A stretch of 64,000 bases of DNA, taken from positions 4,554 to 68,553 of the forward strand of contig UQWH01000004.1 in assembly GCA_900544705.1 (NCBI GenBank), given 5' to 3'. The notes beneath the pieces were generated by a model. The model was not told where the DNA came from. It saw only the letters and a list, made by a program, of their open reading frames with translations, and ran no database searches. This document shows positions 41,835 to 50,730 of the stretch, in pieces. Origin of the DNA: an uncultured Eubacteriales bacterium (GTDB lineage Bacteria; Bacillota; Clostridia; Oscillospirales; Oscillospiraceae). Made by a program: the position numbers and the translations under genes. How positions within the stretch are numbered: position 1 is the first letter of the stretch; every line of letters begins with the position of its first letter.

Positions 41835-44720
41835 TTATTCTTTTACGAAAGCGACGGCCTCGGCATTGCCCACGGCGCAGAAGCGTCCGTCGGCAAGGTA
41901 GGCTCTGAGCAGCCCCGACAGCTTTTGCAGCTCTTCTGCGGTGCAGTGCAGAATTTCGCGGCGGATCTGCGCGATCATTTCGGGCGTGGTGCCCTTGAGG
42001 CGGCGGATGCACGCCAGCTCGCAGACGCCGGAGGGGTCGAGCAGCGGGTCGGTGGTATTCACCGTGCCGATGATGATATCGTCCAGCGGCATCCCCTGCG
42101 CGAGGAAGTCCTCCAGGAAATCCGCCATGCCGCCGTAGGCAGCCTGCGTGGCTTTCAGGTTCGGGTCGCGGTAGGAATAGCAGAAAATGTCGCCGTTCGT
42201 GCGGACGTTCATTCCCGTGCCGTAGGCGCCGCCCTGCACGCGGACCATGTTCCACAGATACCCAAAGGTCATCAGAGACGACAGCACCGCGCAGGCGCCG
42301 GAGAATTCGCCGCCCAGCGCATAGAGATTGTGTCCCAGCGCGGAGTAGCCCACATCGCCGGGGATGGTGATGGTGCAGTCGTCCGTGTCAAAGACGGGGC
42401 GGACAGCGGGCGCGCCGATGCTGCCCTCCGGCAGGGAGGATATCAGCGCTTCCAGCGCGGCAGGCTCCGGATCGCCGCCGAAGCCCGCAAACAGGCGGCT
42501 GCGGACAAAGACGGTATCGGCCAGCGCTTGCAGGCGCTCGCCGTAAGCGGCGGCATTTTCTTCAAAATCTGCGGCAAGCGTACCGAACCAGCGGACGAAC
42601 TGCTCGCCCTCCAGCAGTTCCTTGTAAGCGCCCTCGGCCGAGAAGGCCGACAGCGCCTTGGTGATGGCAAAGACGTGACCCCCGGCGATCAACGACTGCT
42701 TCAGGAAGTAGTCGTTCTGCTGGATGATCTCGTAGATGCGGTCGGTTTCGTCGTAGCGGCCGTTTGTGAGCAGCTCCTGCAAGAGCGCCGCCGCCGCGGG
42801 GACGTTCTCCCGGAGCATTGCAGCGGAAACCGCCAGATAGGGCTTGCAGCGGTTCAGGTCGCCGCGGGCAGAGGCCAGCTCCAGCCGCACGCCGAACGTG
42901 CCGATGGCGGCCTTGATCTTCGTTTGCAGCACGTCGGCGGGGAAGCGCTCCGTGCGCAGTTCGCCGATGCAGGAGGCAAGCAGGCTCAGAAGCTGCAGAT
43001 CCTCGCAGGAGAGATCGGAAACGTCAAAGTACAGATTCAGATAGACGATGCCGTTGGTATTCGTGGCGATTTTCAGGACCTGTGTCCCGGCAAGGCTGCA
43101 CGGCTCGGTCTCCAGCGGTCGGATCGTCTCCGGCACATCCGCCAGATTCAGGTGCGGCAGGGTGGCGAGGGCTTCCCCGGTGTCCTGATTCTGCTGCCAC
43201 TGCTGCATTTTTTCAAAGCCCGCATAAATGCGGCTGCGCTCGGCCTTGCTCCAGCCGGAAGCGGCGGCAGCCACCCGCGCGGTTTCCTGCGCGGCGTCGT
43301 CCTGCCCCTTGGTCAGAGAGGGCAGCACATACAGATAGCACTTGTCGGCGGGGTCGGCAAAGAGCTCCGTAAGAAGGTCTGCAAAGTACGCGGTGTCCAC
43401 CTTGGCGCGCAGGGCGTCAAAGACCTTGCCGTTGTCGATGTGCGTCAGGGGATCGTCGCCATACAGCCAGCCGTCGAGCACGTTCATCGCCAACTCCACG
43501 CCGTAGGGCTCATGAATTTCCCGGCAGGAGAAGGCAAAGCGTTCCAGACTGGCCAGCAGCGCCTCCCGGTTCAGCCCCTCGGTGAGGATCGCGCGTACGG
43601 CCTCCGGCAGGAAGGCCCTGATCTCGGTGAACTGCTCCTTTGCGGTGTTGCGGGCGAGGAAGGCGACCGTGGGCTGGAAAACGCCGTCGTTCACCTCGAC
43701 CGACACGTCCTGCGCCAGCCCCTCTTCTAAGAAAGCGCGCTTCAGCGGTGCTTCGTTGGAGCCGGTCAGGTAGTCGGCCAGAATTTTGGCGGCGTAGAGC
43801 TTTTCCACGTCGTCGTGCGTGCAGAGGATCTTCGAGATGGCCATGTGCGCCAGCTCCTCCTCGCCCTCCTGCGCTTCGTAGCAGACGGTGCGCTCGGCGG
43901 TCACGGGCTTCTGCGGCACAAAGTCAAAGTCCGGCGCGCGGTAGTCGTATTTCGACAGGTATTCGCCGTCTATGTAGGCAAGCACGGCGTCGATGTCCAT
44001 GTGACCGTCCAGCACGAACTTTGCGTTGGAAGGATGGTAGAAGCGGCGGTGCGTTTCCACGAATTTTTCATAGGTCAGCTCCGGGATATGCTCGGGCCGG
44101 CCACCGCTGGAATAGCCGTAGGAGTTGTCCGGGAAGAGCAGACGGTCGGTCTCGTCGCCGATGATGCGGTCGACGTCGGCGTAGGCGCCCTTCATCTCAC
44201 TGTAAACGACGCCGTTGTAGTAGGGCTGTGCGTCCGGGCCGTCAAACTCGTAGTGCCAGCCCTCCTGCAAGAAGATCTCCGGGCGTTCGTAGATCAGCGG
44301 GCAGAACACCGCGTCCAGATAGACCTTCATCAGATTAAAAAGGTCCTGCTCGTTGCGGCTGGAGACGGGGAAGACCGTCTTGTCACTGAAGGTCAGGGCA
44401 TTCAGAAAGGTCTGCATGGAGCTTTGCAGCAGGGACACGAAGGGCTCCTTGACGGGATACTTGCGCGACCCGTTCAGGACGCTGTGCTCCAGAATGTGGA
44501 ACACGCCCGTGTCGTCCTGCGGCAGGGTTTTGAAGCTGACGGCGAAGGTGCGGTTTTCGTCCGCACGGTCGAAGTAGAGAAGCTCTGCGCCGGTTTTCTG
44601 GTGGCGCAGGGTGTAGAGCTCCGCGCCGTTGGCGGCGACGTGCTCCTTTTTGACCAGCAGGAAGCCCGCGCAGACCTCGCCGGGCTGCGCCGCTTCCAGT
44701 TTCAGCAGTTGTTTCGGCAT
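41835..44720 (-). CDS. M16-family zinc metallopeptidase (presequence-protease type)
   Basis: 961 residues from the ATG at 44720 (AAAGAGG six bases upstream); an open frame continues to 45014 but has no start signal and runs into the next gene. The inverted zinc motif HILEH lies at residues 75-79, followed by the family's NGSRKYPVKEPF and FPVSSRN segments. Two homologous halves form a closed chamber, as in PreP/Cym1 and clostridial relatives. It degrades peptides, probably in the cytoplasm, since no signal is present. It follows the truncated ABC gene by 14 bases. Confidence 0.93.
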   Translation of the reverse strand: MPKQLLKLEAAQPGEVCAGFLLVKKEHVAANGAELYTLRHQKTGAELLYFDRADENRTFAVSFKTLPQDDTGVFHILEHSVLNGSRKYPVKEPFVSLLQSSMQTFLNALTFSDKTVFPVSSRNEQDLFNLMKVYLDAVFCPLIYERPEIFLQEGWHYEFDGPDAQPYYNGVVYSEMKGAYADVDRIIGDETDRLLFPDNSYGYSSGGRPEHIPELTYEKFVETHRRFYHPSNAKFVLDGHMDIDAVLAYIDGEYLSKYDYRAPDFDFVPQKPVTAERTVCYEAQEGEEELAHMAISKILCTHDDVEKLYAAKILADYLTGSNEAPLKRAFLEEGLAQDVSVEVNDGVFQPTVAFLARNTAKEQFTEIRAFLPEAVRAILTEGLNREALLASLERFAFSCREIHEPYGVELAMNVLDGWLYGDDPLTHIDNGKVFDALRAKVDTAYFADLLTELFADPADKCYLYVLPSLTKGQDDAAQETARVAAAASGWSKAERSRIYAGFEKMQQWQQNQDTGEALATLPHLNLADVPETIRPLETEPCSLAGTQVLKIATNTNGIVYLNLYFDVSDLSCEDLQLLSLLASCIGELRTERFPADVLQTKIKAAIGTFGVRLELASARGDLNRCKPYLAVSAAMLRENVPAAAALLQELLTNGRYDETDRIYEIIQQNDYFLKQSLIAGGHVFAITKALSAFSAEGAYKELLEGEQFVRWFGTLAADFEENAAAYGERLQALADTVFVRSRLFAGFGGDPEPAALEALISSLPEGSIGAPAVRPVFDTDDCTITIPGDVGYSALGHNLYALGGEFSGACAVLSSLMTFGYLWNMVRVQGGAYGTGMNVRTNGDIFCYSYRDPNLKATQAAYGGMADFLEDFLAQGMPLDDIIIGTVNTTDPLLDPSGVCELACIRRLKGTTPEMIAQIRREILHCTAEELQKLSGLLRAYLADGRFCAVGNAEAVAFVKE

Positions 44721-44734
44721 AATTTTCCTCTTTC

Positions 44735-45655
44735 TTACAGCGTTTTGCTGAACATCCGATAGTATTCGTTGGTTTCCTGCAATTCCTCCGGCGTGCCGGC
44801 GGCCTCGACCGTGCCGTCCTTCATCACGATGATGTAATCGGCGTTGCGTGTGGCGGCGAAATTGTGGGCGATCATGATGGTGGTCCTGCCCTCCATCAGG
44901 TGATCCATCGCCTCGGTGACGGCGGCCTCGCTCACCACGTCCAGATTGCTGGTGGCCTCGTCGAGCAGCAGATAGTCCGCGTCCCGCAGCATCGCCCTGG
45001 CGATGGAGATGCACTGCGCCTGTCCGCCGGAGAAGTTCGAGCCGCCCAGCCCCACGTCCTCGTCAAAGCCGCCCGGCTTTGCCATGATGCAGTCGTAGCA
45101 GTTGGCCTTCTTTGCCGCGGCGATCAGCTCCTCTTCGCTGACCTCGCGGTCCAGACCGTAGGTGATATTCTCGCGCACCGTGCCGCCGATGAGGGGATCC
45201 TTCTGGAATACATAGGCAAAGCGGTCGCGCCAGCCGGTCAGGGCGAAGTCTGCGATGTTGTTGCCGCCGAAGCGGATCGCGCCCGATTTCGGCTCATACA
45301 GCCGCGTCAGCAGCTTGAACAGCGTGGATTTGCCCGCGCCGTTGCCGCCGATGATGGCTGTCGCCTTGCCTGCGGGGATGCGCAGGGAAACGTCATGCAG
45401 GACGTCCTGCTCCGGCGTGTAGGCAAAGCTCACTCGGTCGAACACGATGTCCTCACTGGCGGCGGGGACGGCTTCGCCCTCGGTGCGTTCCGACGCGGTC
45501 TCCGAGATCTCTGCGATCTTTTTCATATTGCCGAAGATGCCCGACACACTGCCGACATTCATGAAAAGCTGCATCTGGTCTGCCTGTGCCGCCGCGTCGG
45601 CCTCGTCGATCGCGATGCCGTCGATGTCACACAGCTTTTTTACAATACCTTTCAT
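44735..45655 (-). pseudogene. Truncated ABC exporter: ATPase domain without membrane domain
   Basis: 306 residues from the ATG at 45655 (GGAG eight bases upstream). Residues about 75-306 are a full exporter-type ATPase: Walker A IIGGNGAGKST, signature FSGGQAQ, Walker B LLLDEATSN and the His of IAHNFA. The first 70 residues contain FMNVGSVSGIFGNMKKIAEISE, which looks like the last helix and linker of the membrane domain, but the other five helices are missing. Full exporters have about 580 residues. It lies 157 bases after a complete exporter gene. Either a decayed gene or a soluble ATPase remnant; the ATPase part itself has intact motifs, so it may still be translated. Confidence 0.6.
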
Positions 45656-45811
45656 AGGGTTCTCCGTCCAGATCTTGCTTCCGCGCCGCCGGGCGCAGAA
45701 ACAAGGAGATAATGTCATTTTAGCGCATCTGCCCGGGAAATATAATAGGAGAGCAGGGGAAAAGGGCGTAGTTTCCGCGCAGATCCAGAAAGGCACCCTT
45801 TTTCTATAAAA

Positions 45812-47635
45812 TTATGCCAGTTCGATCATGTTGGTATAGAGCTGGTAGTACCGGCCCTGAAGCTCCAGCAGATCGTCGTGATTGCCGCGCTCGACGACCC
45901 GGCCGTTTTCCAGCACCAGGATCGCGTCGGCGTTGCGCACGGTGGAGAGCCGGTGCGCGATGACGAATACCGTCCGGCCCTTCATCAGGCCGTCGAGGCC
46001 GCGCTCGATCAGCTTCTCCGTGCGGGTGTCGACCGAGGAGGTCGCCTCGTCGAGGATCAGCACCGGCGCCTCGGAAACCGCCGCGCGGGCGATGGCCAGA
46101 AGCTGCCGCTGCCCCTGCGAGAGGTTTGCGCCGTCGGAATAGAGCATGGTGTCGTAGCCCTTGGGCAGATGGGAGATGAAATAGTGCGCGTTGGCGATCT
46201 TCGCCGCGCGGATGCAGTCCTCGTCCGTCGCCTCCAGACGGCCGTAGCGGATGTTCTCCATCACCGTGCCGGTAAACAGGTGCGTGTCCTGCAAAACCGT
46301 ACCGAGGGAGCGGCGCAGGTCGTCCTTGCGGATGTGGCGTACGTCGATGCCGTCATAGGTGATCGTGCCGCCCTGAATGTCATAAAAGCGGTTGATCAGG
46401 TTCGTGATCGTCGTCTTGCCCGCGCCCGTTGAGCCGACGAAGGCGATCTTCTGGCCGGGCTTGGCATACAGCGACAGGTCGCGCAGCACCGGCTTCTCCG
46501 GAACATAGGAAAAGTCCACGCCGTAGAAGCGCACGTCGCCGCGCAGCGGGACGCGCTCGCCGTCCTCCCTGACCCAGAAGTAGTCACGGCCGGACTGCTC
46601 CAGCGTGACCTCGCCCTCGTCCACCTCCGGCGGCATATCCAGCACGTCGAAGATGCGCTCCGCGCCCGCGAGGGCGAGCATGATGGCGTTGAACTGCTCG
46701 GAGATCTGGCTCACGCGCTCGGCAAAGTTGCGGATGTAGCCGAGGAAGGTGATCAGCACGCCGCCCGCGTTTTCGCCGGTGAGCCACAGCACGCCCACGG
46801 CGCAGGTCAGCGCGTAGAAGAAGTGCGAGAGGTTATTGAGGATGGGCCCGACGACGGAGGTCACGGTCGTTGCGGCCGTCGAGGAACGGTAGAATTCCTC
46901 GTTGATGGGTGCAAAGTCCTGCATGACCTGCTTTTCGTGGGTGAAAACCTTGATGTCGCGCTGCCCGGCGATCATCTCCTCGACGAAGCCGTTGACCGCG
47001 GCGGCATCCTTCTGCTGCGCGCGGTAGCTGCGGCTGCTCTTTTTGCTGATGTAGCGCACGACCAGAATGACGATCGCCGCCAGCACCACCATCAGGGAAA
47101 ACAGCTTCATCGACAGCACCAGCATCATGCCGATTGTACCCAGAAGCGACAGCACGGAGATCAGCATCTGCGTGATCGAGTGCTGCAAAAGCTCGTTCGT
47201 CGCCTCAATGTCGTTTGTGAAATAGCTCATGAGGCTGCCGTTGGTGTTGGCGTCAAAGTAGCGGATGGGGAGCTTCTGCATCTTGGAGAACATCTCTGTC
47301 CGCAGCGCCCGCATGATGACCGTGCTGCATTCGAGCATCAGCCGGTTGAGCAGGTAGTTTGTCACCGTGCTCAGAAGATACAGCCCGGCAAGGCCGATCA
47401 GCAGCACCAGATACTTGGCGTAGACCTCATCCGGCGCAAGGCCGGTCTGCTTCAGGAGGTTTACCAGCGGCTTCATGCAGTAGGAGGCCGCGATGGTCGC
47501 GCCCGCGTAGACCAGAATGGAAATGACCGCGCAGATCAGGATCGGCCGGCAGTGCTTGAAATAACGGAACAGGCGCATCAGACTGCCGAAGGGCGTGCGC
47601 GCCTTGCGGTAATTCCGCAGCTCAACTCTGGGCAT
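45812..47635 (-). CDS. Heterodimeric ABC exporter subunit, canonical Walker B (second pair)
   Basis: 607 residues: six helices (about 20-330), then an ATPase with Walker A VGSTGAGKTT, signature LSQGQRQ (Gly to Gln) and Walker B LILDEATSS with the catalytic Glu. The start overlaps its partner by 14 bases, with GGAGG nine bases upstream. A linker insert (about 345-375, SGRDYFWVREDGERVPLRGD) precedes the ATPase. The partner has the degenerate Walker B. Multidrug, lipid or peptide export is the likely role. Confidence 0.9.
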   Translation of the reverse strand: MPRVELRNYRKARTPFGSLMRLFRYFKHCRPILICAVISILVYAGATIAASYCMKPLVNLLKQTGLAPDEVYAKYLVLLIGLAGLYLLSTVTNYLLNRLMLECSTVIMRALRTEMFSKMQKLPIRYFDANTNGSLMSYFTNDIEATNELLQHSITQMLISVLSLLGTIGMMLVLSMKLFSLMVVLAAIVILVVRYISKKSSRSYRAQQKDAAAVNGFVEEMIAGQRDIKVFTHEKQVMQDFAPINEEFYRSSTAATTVTSVVGPILNNLSHFFYALTCAVGVLWLTGENAGGVLITFLGYIRNFAERVSQISEQFNAIMLALAGAERIFDVLDMPPEVDEGEVTLEQSGRDYFWVREDGERVPLRGDVRFYGVDFSYVPEKPVLRDLSLYAKPGQKIAFVGSTGAGKTTITNLINRFYDIQGGTITYDGIDVRHIRKDDLRRSLGTVLQDTHLFTGTVMENIRYGRLEATDEDCIRAAKIANAHYFISHLPKGYDTMLYSDGANLSQGQRQLLAIARAAVSEAPVLILDEATSSVDTRTEKLIERGLDGLMKGRTVFVIAHRLSTVRNADAILVLENGRVVERGNHDDLLELQGRYYQLYTNMIELA

Positions 47636-49334
47636 TTGCGCTCACCTCCTGCTTCATCTGGCTGTCGTAGACGTCGCGGTAGATCTGGCTGCGCGCCATC
47701 AGCTCGTCGTGCGTGCCGAGGTCGGAGAGCCTGCCCTCGTCGAGGACAAGGATCCGGTCGCAGCTCAGGATGGACGCGATGCGCTGGGCGATGATGAGCT
47801 TCGTCGTGCCGGGCAGGGCGGTTTTCAGCCCGCGGCGGATGTGCTCATCGGTCGCCATGTCGACCGCGCTGGTCGAATCGTCCAGGATCAGGATCTTCGG
47901 CTGCTTGATGATCGCGCGGGCGATGCGCAGCCGCTGCCGCTGCCCGCCGGAGAGGTTGGCGGCGTTCTGCTCGAGCAGGGTTTCGTAGCCGTCCGGGAAG
48001 CGGTCGATGTACTCGTCGGCGCAGGCGATGGCGCAGGCCGCCTTCATTTCCTCCGGCGTCGCGTCCGCCTTGCCCCAGCGCAGGTTGTCGGCGATCGTGC
48101 CGGAAAAGAGCGTGCCGTTTTGCAGCACCATGGAAACGCCGTCGCGCAGGTGCTCAAGCGTGTAGTCCTTCACGTCTACGCCGCCGACACGGACCGTGCC
48201 GCTCATGGCGTCGTAAAAGCGCGGGATGAGGCTCACCAGCGTGGACTTGCCCTCGCCGGTGCCGCCGATCACGCCGATGGTCTCGCCGCTTTGAATATGG
48301 AAGGTGATGTGCCGCAGGTTCAGCTTTTCCGGGTCGCCGGTGTAGCTGAAGCAGACGTCCTCAAAATCAATGCTGCCGTCCTTGACCGTCTTGTCCGAAG
48401 CACCGTCGGCAATGTCTGCCTGCTCGTCAAAGACCTCATTGATGCGGCGCATGGAGGCCTGCGCGCGGGACAGCGACATGATGAGCCACGACAGCATCGT
48501 CAGCGACGACACCGCCTGCGTCCCGTAGGACACCATGCTCACAAGCTCGCCCGTGAGGAGTCCTGTCGTATGGAAGATGATCTCGCGTCCGCCGAAGAGC
48601 AGCAGGAGGACCGTGCAGGTCCACATGATGCCCATCTGGATGGGGCCGGTCAGCGTGAACAGCCGCGCCGAGGATAGCTGCGCCTGCCGGAGATCCTCCG
48701 TCGTCTTGTCAAAGCGCTGCGACTCGTAGTCGCCGCGCACGAAGGCCTTGACCACGCGGCTGTTGATGAGGTTTTCCTGCACCGCGCGGTTCAGCTCGTC
48801 CATCTTGATAAGCATCCTGCGGAAGCGCGGCTGGCCGATGCGCATCATGATCGTCAGCGTGATCGCCAGCACCGGCAGGGTGCCGACAAAGAACAGCGCC
48901 AGATGCGGCGAGATGGTGAAGGCCATCACGGTCGCCAGCACCAGCATGATGGGCGAGCGCGTCAGGCTGCGGATGATCTGGTGCATGGTCGTGCGGACGG
49001 TGTTGACGTCCGTCGTGGCGCGGGTGATCAGGCTGGGCGTGGAAAAGTGGTCGATGTTGGAGAAGGAGAAGCTCTGGATCTTCTCCAGCAGCATCGAGCG
49101 CAGATTTTTTGCAAAGCCCTGACTGGCGATGGCCGAGCAGCGGGCGCTGAGCAGACCGCAGGCCATGGACAGGCAGGCGATGATCACCATGATGCCGCCG
49201 ACCGTCAGCACGAAGCGGTCGCGCTGCGCCACCAGAGCGTCCGGGAACAGCCCGCGCAGCATGAAGTCCTCCTCTCGGTAGAGTCCGCCGTCGACGATGA
49301 CGGACATCAGCATGGGAATAAAGACCTCCAGCAC
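47622..49334 (-). CDS. Heterodimeric ABC exporter subunit, degenerate Walker B (second pair); start uncertain
   Basis: 570 residues from the first conventional start, a GTG at 49334. The ATPase has Walker A IGGTGEGKST, signature LSGGQRQR and Walker B LILDDSTSA, with Asp for the catalytic Glu, matching the 21117 protein. The reading frame continues upstream for another 35 codons that look like a real exporter N-terminus (CLAGYRGWTAAAAVFGGLEV) and reach an ATC at 49439 placed nine bases after AGGAGG. From there the protein would have 605 residues, like its 607-residue partner. No ATG, GTG or TTG exists in that stretch. So either a rare ATC start is used or the start codon was lost. Confidence 0.85.
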   Translation of the reverse strand: MLEVFIPMLMSVIVDGGLYREEDFMLRGLFPDALVAQRDRFVLTVGGIMVIIACLSMACGLLSARCSAIASQGFAKNLRSMLLEKIQSFSFSNIDHFSTPSLITRATTDVNTVRTTMHQIIRSLTRSPIMLVLATVMAFTISPHLALFFVGTLPVLAITLTIMMRIGQPRFRRMLIKMDELNRAVQENLINSRVVKAFVRGDYESQRFDKTTEDLRQAQLSSARLFTLTGPIQMGIMWTCTVLLLLFGGREIIFHTTGLLTGELVSMVSYGTQAVSSLTMLSWLIMSLSRAQASMRRINEVFDEQADIADGASDKTVKDGSIDFEDVCFSYTGDPEKLNLRHITFHIQSGETIGVIGGTGEGKSTLVSLIPRFYDAMSGTVRVGGVDVKDYTLEHLRDGVSMVLQNGTLFSGTIADNLRWGKADATPEEMKAACAIACADEYIDRFPDGYETLLEQNAANLSGGQRQRLRIARAIIKQPKILILDDSTSAVDMATDEHIRRGLKTALPGTTKLIIAQRIASILSCDRILVLDEGRLSDLGTHDELMARSQIYRDVYDSQMKQEVSANAQS

Positions 49335-49462
49335 GACCTCCAGCCCACCGAAGACGGCGGCGGCCGCCGTCCAGCCGCGGTAGCCGGCCAGACATTGCCG
49401 GAGATGACCGGGCGTCTTTTTCTTTGTTTGTGTTTTGATGAGACTCGCCCTCCTTTTTTATA

Positions 49463-49624
49463 GGGAACCACTGAAGAAATCCTCTGCGGCCGACGCCGAA
49501 TCTTTTCCGCCAATCCATCGGTTTGGAAAACTTGAAAGACACAAAGTATTCCTGCGTTCCCAAAACCTCGTCTTGACGAAAAATCTTTCGCCGTCCATCC
49601 TTGCTGATTTCTTCAGAGGATCCC
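49463..49624. mobile_element. MITE-like element in the leader of the second ABC exporter
   Basis: GGGAACCACTGAAGAAATC (49463-49481) and, inverted at the other end, GGGATCCTCTGAAGAAATC (49624-49606) match at 17 of 19 positions. Length 162 bp, no transposase. A third, partial end (GGAACCTCTGA, inverted near 49640) lies outside, suggesting nested or imprecise insertion. It sits about nine bases upstream of the exporter ribosome binding site, so it has replaced or extended the 5' leader. An open frame of 66 codons crosses it but has no ribosome binding site. Confidence 0.6.
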
Positions 49625-49743
49625 GGCCAGATACGATCAGAGGTTCCTGGCTAGACACTAGATGATCTGGACGGATAAATGAAAATTTATAAAGTCTGAA
49701 AGAATATTTTATCAGAGTCCGCCGGACTTTGCAAGTGCGAAAA

Positions 49744-49787
49744 ACGAAAAAATGCCCCGGCCGTCGGACATTGCCGGACAGCCGGGG
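49744..49787 (-). terminator. Terminator of the AEC transporter gene
   Basis: Read leftwards, CCCCGGC...TGTCCG pairs with GTCCGAC..GGCCGGGG with loop CAAT region, followed by a T-run (CATTTTTTCG). Confidence 0.85.
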
Positions 49788-49806
49788 TACAATTCTGTGG
49801 TTTTTC

Positions 49807-50730
49807 TCAGGATAAAATTGCGGCGCTGCGCAGAAAGAACAGGACGGCGCTCATCAGCGGAAGAAACAGAAGCGTCGAGGCGATGGTGCAGTGTACGGCA
49901 AGCTCGGCATCCCCGCCGTATGCCTTGCTCCACACGACGCCGGTCAGGGGTGCGGGGCTGCCGAAGAGAATGGCCAGCAGCAGAGCCGTCCGGGTGTCCA
50001 GAACGCAGCGCAGGAGGCAGAAGAGAACGACCGGAACGGCGAGGACCTTCAGAAGAGAATAGAGGATCGCCTGACGGTCTTTCCGCCAGCTCAATGCGCC
50101 GTAGCGGCAGATCAGCATCCCGAGCAGCAGCAGCGCCAGCGGCGAGGTCATGCCGCTGAGCGTCGTGACGGTGGTTTGCAGAAAGGAAGGCAGCCTGATC
50201 CGGAATACCGCGAGCAACAGTCCCGCAATTGCCGCAAGGAGCGCCGGACTGGTGAATACCTTTTTGATCAGCTCCCGGCGGCTTCCGGTGAAGGTGCCGA
50301 GAAACAGGGAGTGATACAGGCTCCAGATCAGAAGATCCTGCACCGCGCTGTGAATCACGCACAGAAGCATGGCATCCTCCGAAAGAAAGACGCTCAGCAG
50401 CGGAATGGCGGCATAGGACACATTGCCGACGCCAGAAACAAAGCACCAGTAAGCGCGGCGCGCTTTGGGCGCACGCCGGAAGAGCAGCAGACTGCCGAGA
50501 GAGAGCGCAAGCGTAATGACCAGCGTTGCGATCGCCGCGGGAAGACCGGTGTGCAGCAGCACCTGCGGGTCAGTGCTTGTAAAGGTGTGCAGCACCATCG
50601 CGGGATAGCAGACGTTCAGCAGCACGCCGGGCAGCGTGTCAGCCGTCTGCTCCGGCACCAGCTTCAGACGGGCAACGCCATAGCCGATCGCGAGCATCAG
50701 GAAAAAGAAGATCAGACTGTCAACGGACAT
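49807..50730 (-). CDS. AEC-family (auxin efflux carrier-like) transporter
   Basis: 307 residues, about ten helices in two inverted halves; VCYPAMVLHTF near residue 40 and the FGSPAPLTGVVWSKAYGGD loop near 260 are typical of the AEC/BASS-like fold. Bacterial members carry malonate, malate or other small organic acids. It is coupled to the epimerase-like gene (TGATG at 50732-50728). Its place in the LacI-associated cluster suggests transport of a pathway intermediate or product. Confidence 0.88.
   Translation of the reverse strand: MSVDSLIFFFLMLAIGYGVARLKLVPEQTADTLPGVLLNVCYPAMVLHTFTSTDPQVLLHTGLPAAIATLVITLALSLGSLLLFRRAPKARRAYWCFVSGVGNVSYAAIPLLSVFLSEDAMLLCVIHSAVQDLLIWSLYHSLFLGTFTGSRRELIKKVFTSPALLAAIAGLLLAVFRIRLPSFLQTTVTTLSGMTSPLALLLLGMLICRYGALSWRKDRQAILYSLLKVLAVPVVLFCLLRCVLDTRTALLLAILFGSPAPLTGVVWSKAYGGDAELAVHCTIASTLLFLPLMSAVLFFLRSAAILS

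Noticed and set aside
44721..45014. N-terminal extension of the M16 peptidase
   Set aside because: The extra 98 codons are the shadow of the truncated ABC gene; the ATG at 44720 has a proper ribosome binding site and the family N-terminus.
49458..49658. 66-codon leader ORF before the second ABC exporter
   Set aside because: Lies inside the MITE-like element, starts with GTG without ribosome binding site and is not followed by a terminator.
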